Positions 16,858 to 26,865 are shown, counted from the first letter of the stretch. The stretch is 64,000 nucleotides of DNA from an uncultured Bacteroidales bacterium (GCA_944326355.1 CALVDO010000003.1:1-64000); one strand, 5' to 3'. Notes: generated by a model from the letters alone, not told the origin. Translations and numbers: made by a program.

Positions 16858-18306
16858 TTATTCCTGGTCCAGATAATGTATTCCGTTGTAATAGTCGACC
16901 ACCCTTTTCTTTATCTGATATTTGAGCAGGGTGTTGAGCCTTTCCGCCATCGCCGAGAGATACTTGTCCGAGGCGGTGCGGTATTCTATCGGAGATATGA
17001 GCCCCTGCTCGAATTTTCTGGAGTTGAGCCTGTAGGCCTCTTCCTGCACGTCAGCCCTTCTGTCGGCCTGCATGAATGCCGCCGAGGCTCCGTCCCTGTC
17101 CTGTATCGCCCTGCTCACTTCTGCCTCCACCTCTCGCACCTTCTGCTCGTATTCGGCTGTCGCTCTCGCATATGCGTTTTTCTTCCTTGCGACATTCGAA
17201 TGTCTTGACAGCCTGTTGAATATGGGAATCGACAGCGACAGCTGCAGGTATTCTCCCCCGTTGTTGCGGAACTGATGCCAGAACGGCGTGGTCACATAGC
17301 CGGCCTGTCCCGGATAGGTGTAGTAGCTTGTGGACCATCCTGCTGAAAGCGAAAGGCTCGGGGCTATCTGCCATCGGGATGTCCTGAGCTCCATCCTTGC
17401 GTTCTCCATCGCCCCCTTCGCTATGAAGATGTCCGGAAGCGTTGCCTTTGCCTTTTCTATCACTGCCTCCCTGTCCGCCTCGTTCTGAAGCACTCCCTCG
17501 TATTGCCACGCCTCGTCCTCCGCGATGGAATCGTCAATCAGAAGCGGCTCCGACATCGGCCAGAACATGACGTCCTTCAGGGTCAGGTATGCGTCGTTGA
17601 GGCTGTTGCGTGCCGTCACCAGCTCATATTCCTTGTCTGCGAGGTCCGCAGCAGCCTGCACCACGTCCGCGTGGCTCTTCTGCCCAAGCTCCTCCTGCCT
17701 TTTCGCGAGTTCGAGTGAGGAGGCAGCCGTCTCTGTCTGCTCTTTGAGAATTTCGCTCAACTGCGTATAGTACACCACATTGCAGTAGGCTTCGATGGTA
17801 GCCAGGCATATCTGGTCTCTTAGCTGCTCCTCCTCGCTGAGGCCCATCTGGATGGACATCCTGGTGATGCGCAGGTTGTTCACCGCCTCGAAGCCGTTGA
17901 AGAGATTTATCCCGGCCGAGACGGAGTATGCGTTGTTGAATGAAGTCGTGGAGATGTAGGTGTTGGATTCAGGGTCGATCGTTCGTCCGAAGTTGCAGTA
18001 TGCGTATGAGCTTCCGCTCACCGAAGGGGTGAATGCGGCGAGTATCGCGTCTCTTCTCGCCACGCGGTCGTCCCTGTTGTCGGCCTGCTGTATTCTGATC
18101 TTAGTCGAATTGGAGACGGCGTATTCCATGCACTCCCTCAGCGTCATCACCTTTGTCTCAGCTGCCGATGTCTGTTCTGCCGCCGTCTCCTCTGTCTCCG
18201 TCCGTGCCGCTGCCGGGGGCGTCTGGCCAGATGCCGAGTGCCCTCCGGCAATAATCATTGTCAGCACCGCCGTTCCCGCAATTATCCTTATACGATTCAG
18301 TCCCAT
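16858..18306 (-). CDS. TolC-family outer membrane efflux protein
   Basis: The 482-residue protein is the outer-membrane channel of the export system. It has a signal peptide (MGLNRIRIIAGTAVLTMIIA then GGHSASGQ), an Ala/Glu/Thr-rich linker, and two TolC repeats starting MTLRECMEYAVSNSTKIRIQ and near ATLPDIFIAKGAMENARMEL. Typical features are LSLSIPIFNRLSR and the ending LLKYQIKKRVVDYYNG. The start at 18306 was chosen because the signal peptide begins there; the open frame upstream is Arg-rich and lies in the control region. It is the first gene of the minus-strand operon and follows a region with tandem palindromes and sigma-54-like boxes. Confidence 0.9.
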   Translation of the reverse strand: MGLNRIRIIAGTAVLTMIIAGGHSASGQTPPAAARTETEETAAEQTSAAETKVMTLRECMEYAVSNSTKIRIQQADNRDDRVARRDAILAAFTPSVSGSSYAYCNFGRTIDPESNTYISTTSFNNAYSVSAGINLFNGFEAVNNLRITRMSIQMGLSEEEQLRDQICLATIEAYCNVVYYTQLSEILKEQTETAASSLELAKRQEELGQKSHADVVQAAADLADKEYELVTARNSLNDAYLTLKDVMFWPMSEPLLIDDSIAEDEAWQYEGVLQNEADREAVIEKAKATLPDIFIAKGAMENARMELRTSRWQIAPSLSLSAGWSTSYYTYPGQAGYVTTPFWHQFRNNGGEYLQLSLSIPIFNRLSRHSNVARKKNAYARATAEYEQKVREVEAEVSRAIQDRDGASAAFMQADRRADVQEEAYRLNSRKFEQGLISPIEYRTASDKYLSAMAERLNTLLKYQIKKRVVDYYNGIHYLDQE

Positions 18307-18354
18307 GTTCTTTTCCTGTTTGCAGCACCTCCTCTGAGGTCGCCGGTCCGAAAT

Positions 18355-18475
18355 GAACATGGTGCGTGCCATACCGCTCAACTGTTTGTCTGACAGCCGT
18401 ATGCTATAGCATGGCCTTTTTCGTTCCGTAAAGATTCTTTACACTCCGGCCCTCGTACTGTAAAATTTCTTTACA
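18355..18475 (-). promoter_or_regulatory. Candidate sigma-54 promoter region with tandem palindromes upstream of the TolC operon
   Basis: Two related palindromes, GTAAAGATTCTTTAC (18428-18442) and GTAAAATTTCTTTAC (18460-18474), are centred 32 bp apart, about three helical turns. Reading toward tolC, two -24/-12-like elements follow. One is AGGCCATGCTATAGCA (18417-18402), with GG and GC exactly 10 nt apart. The other is TGGCACG (18371-18365), a perfect -24 box, but with an imperfect -12 (ATGTT). From the second element the palindromes would lie near -90 and -122, the usual place for an NtrC-type activator. Related efflux operons in Bacteroidetes are often next to sigma-54 activators; none is in this window. 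Confidence 0.42.
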
Positions 18476-18557
18476 CTTCTCTGCGGCATTCGGCGGCAGC
18501 TGCGGGAGTTGTCTGCGTGCTCCGGTGCGGTTGCGCGTCGGTCGTGCCGTCTCTGGC

Positions 18558-19448
18558 TTATTGGCGGTTCGGAGGGGTGGCATATTCGCCGGAAATGACG
18601 TTCGGCAGTGCGGCGCCGCCTGTGTCGGGAGTGGAATATGCCCTGAAATGCAGGCCTTCGCCGAGGTCATATTCCATCTGCGGCTTGGTCGGGCGATAGA
18701 CGAGCGGGTCGAAATGCTTTGTGTCTTTGAAGATGGATTCGTCAAACTCGAGCGGCTGCCCCGGAACGCACGGGATGTAGTAGAGTCCGTTCATGACGGC
18801 TACGCTCTTGAATGACGGGTCCATGCCGTTGGTGGGTATGAAATGGCATAACAGGAAGTACAGGCCCTGAAGATATCTGTTCCTTGGTTGCCACGGCTTT
18901 ATCCGTTCGAGGTATTGTGCGGTGAGATCCTTTACTGTCATGGCCGCAGCCATTTCTTTTCGGAATCTTTCAGTCTGCCTGTCTACAAAGTCATCCGGAA
19001 GGGGGAGCACGCCCGGAAGCATGCTGCTGATTGTCTGCCTGTCCGGCACCCCGGCAGCGTTGTCTTCCGGAGTAATGATGTCGTCATACCTTGTTTCAAT
19101 CGAATCCCTTACTGCCCTCAGAAAGTCGATGTCCAGTCCGTTCCCGTCCGGCATCGGCCTGTTCAGCAGTGTTATGACGGAATCCCTTGCCTCGTATGTT
19201 ATGGCCCCGTCTTCCGCAGCCTTTTCAGCGAACCGTATTACTTCTGCGGCCAATGTTTTCACAGAATCCGTCTCTGTCTTCACCGGAGCCATGTCTGTCT
19301 TCCCGGCTGCTTCCGTCTCCTTGGAAAGAGCCGTCTGTGCTGTCGCTGAGATGCAGCAGGCTGAATGCATTCCCAAGACAAGGACCAGAGCCGGAATCCA
19401 GGTCACGGTCCTGCGCAAAGCCGGGCTATATTTGTGTATGCAGTCCAT
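18558..19448 (-). CDS. Secreted protein of unknown function
   Basis: The 296-residue protein has a basic start and a hydrophobic segment (WIPALVLVLGMHSACCISAT), consistent with a signal peptide and perhaps lipidation at one of the paired cysteines. After a Thr/Lys/Glu-rich linker (residues 38-65) come an Ala/Glu-rich helical region and a C-terminal half with conserved-looking stretches such as WQPRNRYLQGLYFLLCHF and FDPLVYRPTKPQMEYDLGEG. I recognise no family. It lies 60 bp downstream of the alpha/beta-hydrolase gene on the same strand, so they are probably co-transcribed and act in the envelope. Confidence 0.6.
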   Translation of the reverse strand: MDCIHKYSPALRRTVTWIPALVLVLGMHSACCISATAQTALSKETEAAGKTDMAPVKTETDSVKTLAAEVIRFAEKAAEDGAITYEARDSVITLLNRPMPDGNGLDIDFLRAVRDSIETRYDDIITPEDNAAGVPDRQTISSMLPGVLPLPDDFVDRQTERFRKEMAAAMTVKDLTAQYLERIKPWQPRNRYLQGLYFLLCHFIPTNGMDPSFKSVAVMNGLYYIPCVPGQPLEFDESIFKDTKHFDPLVYRPTKPQMEYDLGEGLHFRAYSTPDTGGAALPNVISGEYATPPNRQ

Positions 19449-19508
19449 ATCTTGTGATTGTCGGTTTTGCAGTGCTGCCGGTTTATGGCAAGGATTATGC
19501 CTTGCCGG

Positions 19509-20948
19509 TCACAGTGTCCCTGCCGGATGTCTCTTTGACATTGAATGGATGAATCCGGAAATGTCGATGATGACCTGTTCAGGAATCCGGCCTTTCTGCA
19601 TGTATTCGGCAGGGGAGGGAGCACCTTCTCCCTTATGGAATATGTGGTTCAGTCCGGGATATGATTTCATTATTATATCGGAATCTATGACATGTCCCTT
19701 GCCGGTCACATCAGAGCCGTCTGTGCCGCAAGCTGCGCTGAATGCCTCTTTCCAGATGCCGAAGTCTTCCATCGTCACCTGATAGTCCCTTTCTCCCTGC
19801 AGAATCAGTACAGGGATGTCCATGCCGGCAATCTTCTGCGCCACCTGCAGCCTGTCGTAGTCCACTTCCTTCAGGTAGGCGGCTGGAATCGCCTCGGCGG
19901 CCGAGCGCAGCTGTTCCATCGTTTCCGGTGAATTGTATGGGCTGACGATATTCATCTGTTCCTCAAGCATTTCCTTCATCGGTCTCGCAGGCGCCGCCAT
20001 CATGATTATCCCGTCTGTGCCGCACTGCAGCGCGATGAGAGGCGCACATGCAGCCCCGAGACTGTGTCCGAGTATGAATATGTGTCTGAAGCCCATCTTG
20101 CCCGCAAGGGCGGCGGCCGACACCGCGTCATCTATTGTCTCTTCCGCCAGCGTGACTTTCTCCGGATCGGCGAATGCCCCCGGTCCATAGACAAGAGTGC
20201 GCTTGTCGTATCTGAGCGAGGCGATTCCATGTGAGGCCAGCCTTTCAGCGAGTTCCCTGAACATCTTGTTCGGCCCGATGCTCTCGTCCTTGTTGTTCGG
20301 CCCTGAGCCATGCACAAAGATGACGACAGGCGTCTCCGCTCTTCCGCTCTCCGGCTCGGTCAGCAGCGCAGGCAGCGACCATCTTCCCGTCTGCACCCGG
20401 CATTCCTTCACCTTCCCTGCACCGGCCTCTTCCTCAGCATCTTCATCCCCTGCGGCATCATCCAGTCCTCCATTGGCGTCATTGCCTCCTGCGTCGAATG
20501 ACGGCATTATTCTCAGTCCGGACACCATTCCGCCCGCATCAAATACGATCAGCAGGGCCATTTCCGCATTTTCAAACTTGATATTGCTGTAGACGGCTCC
20601 GTCAACTCCCGGAAATCCCTTCCACTTCCCGTGTGAGACGTATTTCCCGGCCTTAGCCTCCAGACTTCCCCAAAGCCCGTTCAAGCTGCTGATGTCCACA
20701 GCCTGACGTACCTGACTGTCGCACATAAAATAGAGCGTCTTTCCATTGCCGTCTTTCAGCAGAGACAGCACGATTTCCGGCGGCGTCTGCTGAACCTGCT
20801 GCGACTGTGGCGTCTGCTCAGTCTGCTCAGTCTGTGGTGTCCGTTGAGTTTGTTGCGTTGCTGATCGTCCGTGTGCCGTCATGCAGATGAGAGAAAGTGA
20901 GATAAAGAGAAATGGCCGGACAGACCGGCTGAGCATGTGCATCTTCAT
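19509..20948 (-). CDS. Secreted alpha/beta hydrolase (with DUF3887-like N-terminal domain)
   Basis: The 479-residue protein has a signal peptide (SRSVRPFLFISLSLICMTAH), a Gln/Thr/Glu-Pro linker repeated around residues 31-56 (TEQTEQTPQSQQVQQTPPE), a DUF3887-like domain (about 60-150), an acidic Asp/Glu/Gly linker (150-180) and an alpha/beta-hydrolase domain. The oxyanion motif is FVHGSGPNNKDESIG, the nucleophile elbow GHSLGA, the acid probably in LILQGERDYQ and the His in PGLNHIFHKGEG. Proteins of this plan act as periplasmic or surface esterases/peptidases; the substrate is unknown. Three in-frame Met codons open the gene (20948, 20942, 20936). Confidence 0.8.
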   Translation of the reverse strand: MKMHMLSRSVRPFLFISLSLICMTAHGRSATQQTQRTPQTEQTEQTPQSQQVQQTPPEIVLSLLKDGNGKTLYFMCDSQVRQAVDISSLNGLWGSLEAKAGKYVSHGKWKGFPGVDGAVYSNIKFENAEMALLIVFDAGGMVSGLRIMPSFDAGGNDANGGLDDAAGDEDAEEEAGAGKVKECRVQTGRWSLPALLTEPESGRAETPVVIFVHGSGPNNKDESIGPNKMFRELAERLASHGIASLRYDKRTLVYGPGAFADPEKVTLAEETIDDAVSAAALAGKMGFRHIFILGHSLGAACAPLIALQCGTDGIIMMAAPARPMKEMLEEQMNIVSPYNSPETMEQLRSAAEAIPAAYLKEVDYDRLQVAQKIAGMDIPVLILQGERDYQVTMEDFGIWKEAFSAACGTDGSDVTGKGHVIDSDIIMKSYPGLNHIFHKGEGAPSPAEYMQKGRIPEQVIIDISGFIHSMSKRHPAGTL

Positions 20949-21028
20949 ATTGCGTCGTCTTTGTCGTTGCTGGCAGATTTTCTGTCATCGAGACCAAAGT
21001 TAGTCAATATTTCCGTTTTCTGTTCCTG

Positions 21029-21059
21029 TTGTCCCGAAGCGGCGAAAAAGCTATATTTG
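21029..21059 (+). promoter_or_regulatory. Predicted promoter of the HD-domain gene
   Basis: TTGT (21029-21032), 19 nt and TATATTTG (21052-21059) form a -33/-7 pair about 85 nt ahead of the ATG. On the other strand, TAACTTTG (21002-20995) gives a -7 box for the divergent hydrolase gene. Confidence 0.4.
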
Positions 21060-21142
21060 CGGCCGCGGCTCGCGAAGTCCGACCGGACAGCGTGGCCGAA
21101 TCTTTTGGAACAGACGGTAAGGAAAGATTTAAACCCGACATA

Positions 21143-21847
21143 ATGGACAAGAACTGTTCGTTTTCATCATTTTTTCAGGAGGCTTCATCCGCCTTCCCTG
21201 AAGTCAGGAAGGAAATAGTTGAATATGTGTGTGCTGAGGTTATTCCGAAATATGCGGCCTTCGATCCGGCGCACAGGGAGGATCACGCGGAGGCCGTCAT
21301 CAGCAATGCGATGGATCTGTATCGCAGGGCCCCTGAGGAAGTGCGTGCGGGGATCAATCCGGAGATACTTTTTGTCGCGGCTGCCTGTCACGACCTCGGC
21401 CGCATCAACGGCAAGGCTCGGCATCACATTGATTCAGGCATCATCATCAGGCGGGACGCCCGTCTGCGGGAGTGGTTTGACGACGGCGCGATAGAGCTCA
21501 TCGCCCAGGCTGCGGAAGACCACCGCGCCTCAAATGATTCCGAACCGAGGTCGATCTATGGCAAGATGGTTGCCGAGGCAGATAGACTGATTGATTCTGA
21601 GACCATTATCCGCAGGACTCTTCAATACGGGCTCTCTGCATATCCAGAGATGTCTCCGGATGAACAGATCGACAGGGCGCTGGATCATCTGTATGCCAAA
21701 TACGGCTGCGGAGGCTATCTGAAGCTGTGGATTCCGTGGAGCAGTAACGCCATGAGGCTTCTTGAACTGAGGTCGCTGCTGGCTGATCATGAGGCTGCCC
21801 GCGACGAGGTCGTGAGGATCTGGCGCAGCCTTCGCGGGGAGGCTTGA
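21143..21847 (+). CDS. HD-domain phosphohydrolase
   Basis: The 234-residue protein has the HD metal-binding pattern: REDHAEAVISNAMDL (first His), AACHDLGRI (the HD pair) and QAAEDHRAS, then a terminal Asp in VAEADRLID. HD proteins of this size often hydrolyse nucleotides or phosphorylated metabolites, and some act on signalling nucleotides; no partner domain shows which. The start at 21143 (MDKNCSFSSFF) follows a promoter; the open frame upstream is not protein-like. It is a single plus-strand gene ending opposite the infB terminator. Confidence 0.8.
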   Translation: MDKNCSFSSFFQEASSAFPEVRKEIVEYVCAEVIPKYAAFDPAHREDHAEAVISNAMDLYRRAPEEVRAGINPEILFVAAACHDLGRINGKARHHIDSGIIIRRDARLREWFDDGAIELIAQAAEDHRASNDSEPRSIYGKMVAEADRLIDSETIIRRTLQYGLSAYPEMSPDEQIDRALDHLYAKYGCGGYLKLWIPWSSNAMRLLELRSLLADHEAARDEVVRIWRSLRGEA

Positions 21848-21917
21848 GCTGACCGGATGTCGTTTTGCCGTTTGTCTGCCATCCGACTTTCCCTCTGCAG
21901 CTGCCCAAAGATAAAAA

Positions 21918-21951
21918 GGAGACCGCAATCGCAATGTGTGATGCGGTCTCC
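21918..21951 (-). terminator. Bidirectional terminator between the HD gene and infB
   Basis: GGAGACCGCA (21918-21927) and TGCGGTCTCC (21942-21951) form a perfect 10-bp stem. It is followed by TTTTT on the minus strand (ending the rimP-nusA-infB transcript) and a T-rich run on the plus strand (ending the HD gene transcript). Confidence 0.65.
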
Positions 21952-21965
21952 TCTGTTTTATAGAC

Positions 21966-22052
21966 GTTTCGGAATTGCCTCCGTCCGGTCTGACGTTCCT
22001 GAATTGCCTTCGGCCAGCCGGATGTTTCGAAATTGCCTCCGTCCGGCCGGAC
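21966..22052. repeat. Three tandem 29-bp repeats directly after infB
   Basis: Units at 21966-21994, 21995-22023 and 22024-22052 share the frame GTTYCngAATTGCCTyCGkC followed by CGG and a GAC/GAT end. The array finishes at the base before the infB stop codon. The third unit contains the palindrome GTCCGGCCGGAC. It lies between the stop codon and the terminator, so it is transcribed as the infB 3' UTR. Confidence 0.75.
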
Positions 22053-25025
22053 TCAGAGGGTTCTCTTTATCTCGACGATGTTGTAGGCCTCGATGACGTC
22101 GCCGACTTTCACGTCGTTGTATCCGTTGATGTTCAGACCGCAGTCCATGCCTGCTGATACTTCCTTGACATCATCCTTGAATCTCTTGAGCGAGCCGAGT
22201 TCTCCTGTGTAGACCACTATGCCGTCGCGGATGACGCGCACTTTCGATGTCCTCGTCAGCTTGCCTTCCTTGATGATGCAGCCGGCGATGGTGCCGACTT
22301 TGGATATCTTGAAGGTCTCCTTGACTTCCGCGGTCGCAGTGACTTCTTCCTTCTCCTCAGGAGCAAGCATTCCCTCGATTCCGCTCTTGACTTCGTTGAT
22401 GGCGTCGTAGATGACCGAATAGAGCCTGATCTCGATGGACTCCTTCTCGGCCAGTTTGCGGGCATTTGCCGACGGACGCACCTGGAAGCCGATGATGATG
22501 GCGTCGGATGCTGCGGCAAGGAGCACGTCCGATTCGGAGATTGCTCCGACTGCCTTGTGAATCACGTTCACGCGCACTTCCTCTGTCGAGAGCTTGAGCA
22601 GCGAGTCTGAAAGCGCCTCCACTGAGCCGTCAACGTCTCCTTTCACGATTATGTTGAGCTCCTTGAAGTTGCCTATCGCGATGCGGCGTCCGATCTCCTC
22701 GAGCGTCATGTGCTTCTGGGTCTTGATGCCCTGAATGCGGATGAGCTGCTCTCGCTTGTTGGCGATTTCCTTCGCCTCTTTCTCGTCAGCCATCACGTTG
22801 AACGTCTCTCCGGCAGTAGGCGCTCCGTTGAGTCCGAGCACCGACACTGGAGTGGACGGGCCGGCCTCGTCTACTTTCTGCCCGCGTTCATTGAACATCG
22901 CCTTCACCCTTCCGGTGTAGCATCCGCTGAGCATCACGTCTCCTACGCGCATGGTGCCGTTCTGTACGAGCACCGTCGCGAGATAGCCGCGTCCCTTGTC
23001 GAGAGACGACTCTATGACAGCTCCCGTCGCCCTTCTCTTAGGGTTTGCCTTCAGCTCGAGAAGTTCCGCCTCGAGCAGCACCTTGTCGAGGAGCTTGTCC
23101 ACATTTATGCCCTTCTTTGCGGAGATTTCCTGACACTGGTATTTACCGCCCCAGTCCTCCACGAGGATATTCATGTTGGCAAGCTGCTCCTTGATCTTGT
23201 CAGGATTTGCTCCCGGCTTGTCTATCTTGTTGATTGCGAATATCATCGGTACTCCGGCGGCCTGAGCGTGGTTGATGGCCTCTACGGTCTGCGGCATTAT
23301 GGCGTCGTCAGCCGCGATAATGATTATCGCGAGGTCGGTCATCTTGGCACCGCGTGCTCGCATGGCCGTGAAGGCTTCGTGTCCCGGGGTGTCGAGGAAC
23401 GTGATGCGCTTGCCGTCCGGAAGCTCGACGTTGTATGCGCCGATGTGCTGTGTGATTCCGCCGGCCTCTCCGGCTATCACATTGGACTTCCTTATGTAGT
23501 CGAGCAGCGACGTCTTTCCGTGGTCCACGTGTCCCATGACCGTGATCACCGGCGGTCTCGGAACGAGCTCCCCGTCGTCATCGGCCTCCTGTTCGATGGT
23601 CTCGGTGAGTTCCGCAGTTACGAATTCCACCTCATATCCGAATTCTTCGGCCACGAGCACGATGGTCTCGGCATCGAGCCTCTGGTTGATCGACACCATG
23701 AGCCCAAGACTCATGCAGGCTGCAATCACCTTTGTGACAGGAATGTTCATCAGCGTCGCGAGGTCGTTGGCCGTTACGAATTCCGTCACCTTGAGAATCC
23801 TCTTTTCGAGCTCCTGCTGCTCCATCTCCTCATGCAGCTTCTGCGAGGCCAGCTCTCTCTTCTCTCTCCTGTGCTTGGCTCCGAAGCTGTTTTTGGACTT
23901 GTTCTCGTTCATTCTGGCGTAGGTCTCCTTGATCTGCTTCTGGATTTCCTTCTGCATCTCCTCCTCTTCGGCCTCCGTCATTGCCGGCTTGAACCTGTCG
24001 CGTTTGCGGTTCTTTCCTCCGCCCTGATCCTGTCTCGCTGCCTGAGAGCGGTTGTCCTTGCCCTTCTTGTTCCTGTCCTTCCTGGCGCTGCCGGATCCCG
24101 AGCCCTGTCCGCCGTCCTGTTCGTTTCCGACTTTGGTCACGTCCACCTTCTGGCTTCCTCCTTTCGAGATCCTTTCGCGCTTCTTGTTCTTCTTCCTGTC
24201 AAACTGCGAGAGGTCTATCTTGTCCACGATCTTCGGTCCCTGAAGTTTCTCCACCTCAAGCTTTATCTCTCTCGGCTCTCGCTTCTCCTCCTTCTTCTCT
24301 TCGGCTGCCTGCGGCTGCGTTTGAGCCTGTGCCTGCTGCTGCGTTTGCGGCTGTGCCGGGGTCTGAGCCTGTGCCTGCGGATGTGCCTGAGTCTGTGCCG
24401 TCGGGACTTCCGGCTGTTTTTCTGCCTGTTCCGGCGTCGTTTCCGCAGGGGTCGTAACGGAAACCTTATTCGCCTTCTCGTCCTGACGGTCGGCAGTCTC
24501 TTCCGTCCTGTCCGACTTCTTCTTTTTTTCGTAGACAGAGAGATCGATCTTGTCGACGATCTTGAAGCCCGGGATGAGCTTCTCCTCCGTCTTCTCCTCC
24601 GTCTTCTCCTCCGCCTCGGCTTCCGGTTTCGGCTTCTCGGCTTCCGCCTCAGTACCGACGGTGCTCTCCTGCGGCGTCTTCTCGACATCGGCAGGCTTCT
24701 CGACGCTCTGCGGTGCGGCTTCCGGAGCTATCCCCGTGCTCTTGATGATGATCTCGCTCTCAGGCTCATCCTCCTCCTCTTCGACCGTCTTCTTCTTTGA
24801 GCCGAGCTCTATTATGTCTTTCAGCTTGATCACCACCTTTTCGGAGTCCTGCTTCAGCTTCTGCTCCTCTCCGAACTTGGTCTCTATGGCCGGAAGATAT
24901 GAATCCGAGATCTTCGCGTTGGGATTCAGATCCACTTCAGCTCCCTTCTCCCTGAGGAAATCGACCAGAGTCTGGAGTCCTATGTTAAATCGTTTCGTTA
25001 GTTTGCTAAGTCTTATTTCACCCAT
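22053..25025 (-). CDS. infB: Translation initiation factor IF-2
   Basis: IF-2 is the GTPase that places initiator tRNA on the 30S subunit and promotes subunit joining. The 990 residues start with an IF2N domain ([20 protein letters not shown]). A long charged, Gln/Ala/Pro-rich region follows (about 75-400), with two copies of the Bacteroidetes motif KIVDKIDLS. Next come a second IF2N-like segment, the G domain (GHVDHGKT near 495, [17 protein letters not shown]) and the C-terminal domains ending [17 protein letters not shown]. The Gln/Ala linker ([19 protein letters not shown]) is unusually repetitive. It is the last gene of rimP-nusA-infB, 29 bp after nusA. Confidence 0.97.
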   Translation of the reverse strand: MGEIRLSKLTKRFNIGLQTLVDFLREKGAEVDLNPNAKISDSYLPAIETKFGEEQKLKQDSEKVVIKLKDIIELGSKKKTVEEEEDEPESEIIIKSTGIAPEAAPQSVEKPADVEKTPQESTVGTEAEAEKPKPEAEAEEKTEEKTEEKLIPGFKIVDKIDLSVYEKKKKSDRTEETADRQDEKANKVSVTTPAETTPEQAEKQPEVPTAQTQAHPQAQAQTPAQPQTQQQAQAQTQPQAAEEKKEEKREPREIKLEVEKLQGPKIVDKIDLSQFDRKKNKKRERISKGGSQKVDVTKVGNEQDGGQGSGSGSARKDRNKKGKDNRSQAARQDQGGGKNRKRDRFKPAMTEAEEEEMQKEIQKQIKETYARMNENKSKNSFGAKHRREKRELASQKLHEEMEQQELEKRILKVTEFVTANDLATLMNIPVTKVIAACMSLGLMVSINQRLDAETIVLVAEEFGYEVEFVTAELTETIEQEADDDGELVPRPPVITVMGHVDHGKTSLLDYIRKSNVIAGEAGGITQHIGAYNVELPDGKRITFLDTPGHEAFTAMRARGAKMTDLAIIIIAADDAIMPQTVEAINHAQAAGVPMIFAINKIDKPGANPDKIKEQLANMNILVEDWGGKYQCQEISAKKGINVDKLLDKVLLEAELLELKANPKRRATGAVIESSLDKGRGYLATVLVQNGTMRVGDVMLSGCYTGRVKAMFNERGQKVDEAGPSTPVSVLGLNGAPTAGETFNVMADEKEAKEIANKREQLIRIQGIKTQKHMTLEEIGRRIAIGNFKELNIIVKGDVDGSVEALSDSLLKLSTEEVRVNVIHKAVGAISESDVLLAAASDAIIIGFQVRPSANARKLAEKESIEIRLYSVIYDAINEVKSGIEGMLAPEEKEEVTATAEVKETFKISKVGTIAGCIIKEGKLTRTSKVRVIRDGIVVYTGELGSLKRFKDDVKEVSAGMDCGLNINGYNDVKVGDVIEAYNIVEIKRTL

Positions 25026-25054
25026 ATAATATTGATTTAACCCCTTGTCTTCTT

Positions 25055-26302
25055 CTAATCTTCGAATTCCGCACGCAGAATCCTGAATACCTCGGCGACC
25101 GTCTCGTCCTCGAGGTCAGCCCTTTTCGCGATGTCGCTCTCGGAAAGGGCGAGCACGCTTTTCGCGGTATCGCAGCCTATTGATTCGAGCTTGTCTATTA
25201 TCCACTGGTCTATCTCGTTGCTGAATTCGCTCAGGAGCACGTCCTCCTCTCCGTCTTCCTCCTGCTTAGGAAGCTCTCTCCAAACTTCGATCTCTCTTCC
25301 CACGAGCATGCTTGCGAGCTTGATGTTGCATCCGCCCTTTCCGATGCCTTTCTTGACCTCGTCCGGAAGCATGTACACCTTGATCTTGTCAGTGCCGTCC
25401 CCGAGGTCGATCGAAGAGATCTTGGCCGGATTGAGGGCTCTCTGGATGAGCAGCTGGGTGTTGTTCGTCCACTGGAGCACGTCGATGTTCTCGTTTCTGA
25501 GCTCGCGCACGATGCCGATGATTCTCGCTCCCTTTACGCCGATGCAGGCTCCGATCGGGTCAATCCTCTCGTCATACGACTCTACGGCCACCTTCGCTCT
25601 CTCTCCCGGAATGCGGACCACCTTCTTGATGGTGATGAGACCGTCGTATATCTCCGGCACCTCCTGCTCGAAGAGTTTTTCAAGAAACTCGCATGAAGTC
25701 CTGGATAGCACGATGTACGGGGTCGTGTTGTTCTTCATCTCCACGCTTTTGATGATGGCTCTCACCGTGTCGTTCTTCTTGAAGTGCTCTCCCGGAATCT
25801 GCTCCGATTTCGGCAGGCGGAGCTCATTCCCGTCCTCGTCCAGAATGAGCACTTCCTTTGCCCATGTCTGGTACACTTCTCCGGTGAATATTTCGCCGAT
25901 TCTGGCGTTGTACTTGTTGTAGAGATTGGCCTTTTCGATGTCCATGATCCTGCCCTGAAGATTCTGCCTGAGGTTCAGTATGCCTCTTCTGCCAAAGCTC
26001 TTCATGTCCACTTTCGTGGCGTATGTCTCTCCGATCTCGTATTCGTCGTCCTCCTTGTTCACTTCAGAGAGGGCTATCTGCGTGTTCGGGTCCTCCACCT
26101 TGTCCACGACCTCGCGGTTCCAGTAGATCTCGCAGTCACCCTTGTCGATGTTGATGATGATGTCGAAATTGTCGGCCGAGCCGTATGTCTTGGCAAGCTG
26201 TGTGCGGAATACGTCTTCAAGGACGCCCATCATGGTCGCCCTGTCAATGTTCTTCAGATCCTTGAACTCTGAAAACGCGTCTTTTAACTCTGTCTTTTCC
26301 AT
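25055..26302 (-). CDS. nusA: Transcription termination/antitermination factor NusA
   Basis: NusA binds RNA polymerase and nascent RNA to modulate pausing, termination and antitermination. The 415 residues hold the N-terminal polymerase-binding domain, an S1 domain ([19 protein letters not shown]), a KH1 domain with the typical [16 protein letters not shown] and IDVLQWTNN, and a KH2 domain ending [14 protein letters not shown]. The C-terminus has one helix-hairpin-helix-like repeat ([20 protein letters not shown]) rather than the two acidic repeats of E. coli. It lies between rimP (98-bp gap) and infB in the classical order. Confidence 0.95.
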   Translation of the reverse strand: MEKTELKDAFSEFKDLKNIDRATMMGVLEDVFRTQLAKTYGSADNFDIIINIDKGDCEIYWNREVVDKVEDPNTQIALSEVNKEDDEYEIGETYATKVDMKSFGRRGILNLRQNLQGRIMDIEKANLYNKYNARIGEIFTGEVYQTWAKEVLILDEDGNELRLPKSEQIPGEHFKKNDTVRAIIKSVEMKNNTTPYIVLSRTSCEFLEKLFEQEVPEIYDGLITIKKVVRIPGERAKVAVESYDERIDPIGACIGVKGARIIGIVRELRNENIDVLQWTNNTQLLIQRALNPAKISSIDLGDGTDKIKVYMLPDEVKKGIGKGGCNIKLASMLVGREIEVWRELPKQEEDGEEDVLLSEFSNEIDQWIIDKLESIGCDTAKSVLALSESDIAKRADLEDETVAEVFRILRAEFED

Positions 26303-26400
26303 TATCTTGTCTTGTTCATTATCATTTTGTTCCAGTCCTGGTCACCATATTCTGTCTCTGTCCCAGCCCATTCCGGCGGCGTCTCCGGTCTCGTCCGGTC

Positions 26401-26865
26401 TCAGAAGTCGATGTGCGGCTTCACCGAGTTGACGGATTCCATCGGCAGGACGTCCTCGCGCTCTACGGAGGTTTTTCTCTTTTTGCCTTCCTGCGCCACC
26501 ATCACCTTGTGACGCACCGTTATGCTGTCGGGGTCGGCTGCGGTGAGGACAGCCCTGAATCTCTTTCCGTTTCTGAGCGACACCTCCACTTCCGAACCTA
26601 TGGCCTTGACATATTGTCCGAGCACCTTGAAAGGCCTGTCAAGCCCCGCCGACGTGACTGTCAGCGAGTAGTCCTCTTTTTCCCGGTCGAACTTCTCTTC
26701 CGTCAGTCTGCTGACTTCCGTGCAGTCGTCGAGGGTCACCGTGCCCTTCTCCGACTCTATCGTCAGCTCGACGTCGTTGTCCCGGCTCACCGTTATTTCA
26801 ACAATGAAGAGTCCGCGTGCAACGATTGCATCTCCGATTGCATCTCTAATCTCTGTAGCGTTCAT
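26401..26865 (-). CDS. rimP: Ribosome maturation factor RimP
   Basis: RimP assists 30S subunit assembly. The 154-residue protein shows the N-terminal alpha/beta domain (FIVEITVSRDNDVELTIE, then LDDCTEVSRLTEE), the conserved YSLTVTSAGLDRPFK (GLDRPF-type) motif and a C-terminal SH3-like domain (GSEVEVSLRNGKRFRAVL). It is the first gene of the operon. Upstream are a good promoter and a stable hairpin that may serve as a leader attenuator. Confidence 0.93.
   Translation of the reverse strand: MNATEIRDAIGDAIVARGLFIVEITVSRDNDVELTIESEKGTVTLDDCTEVSRLTEEKFDREKEDYSLTVTSAGLDRPFKVLGQYVKAIGSEVEVSLRNGKRFRAVLTAADPDSITVRHKVMVAQEGKKRKTSVEREDVLPMESVNSVKPHIDF

Noticed and set aside
18404..18745. Minus-strand frame of 113 codons overlapping the unknown secreted protein gene
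   Set aside because: It lies in another frame of the 18558-19448 gene, is Pro/Thr/Arg-rich and runs through the palindromic control region.
21966..22052. 29-bp repeats considered as a CRISPR array
   Set aside because: The units are directly adjacent with no spacers and no cas genes are in the window.
22710..24800. Very long plus-strand frame (about 700 codons) opposite infB
   Set aside because: It is the Leu/Arg-rich complement of the charged infB linker; infB is certain.
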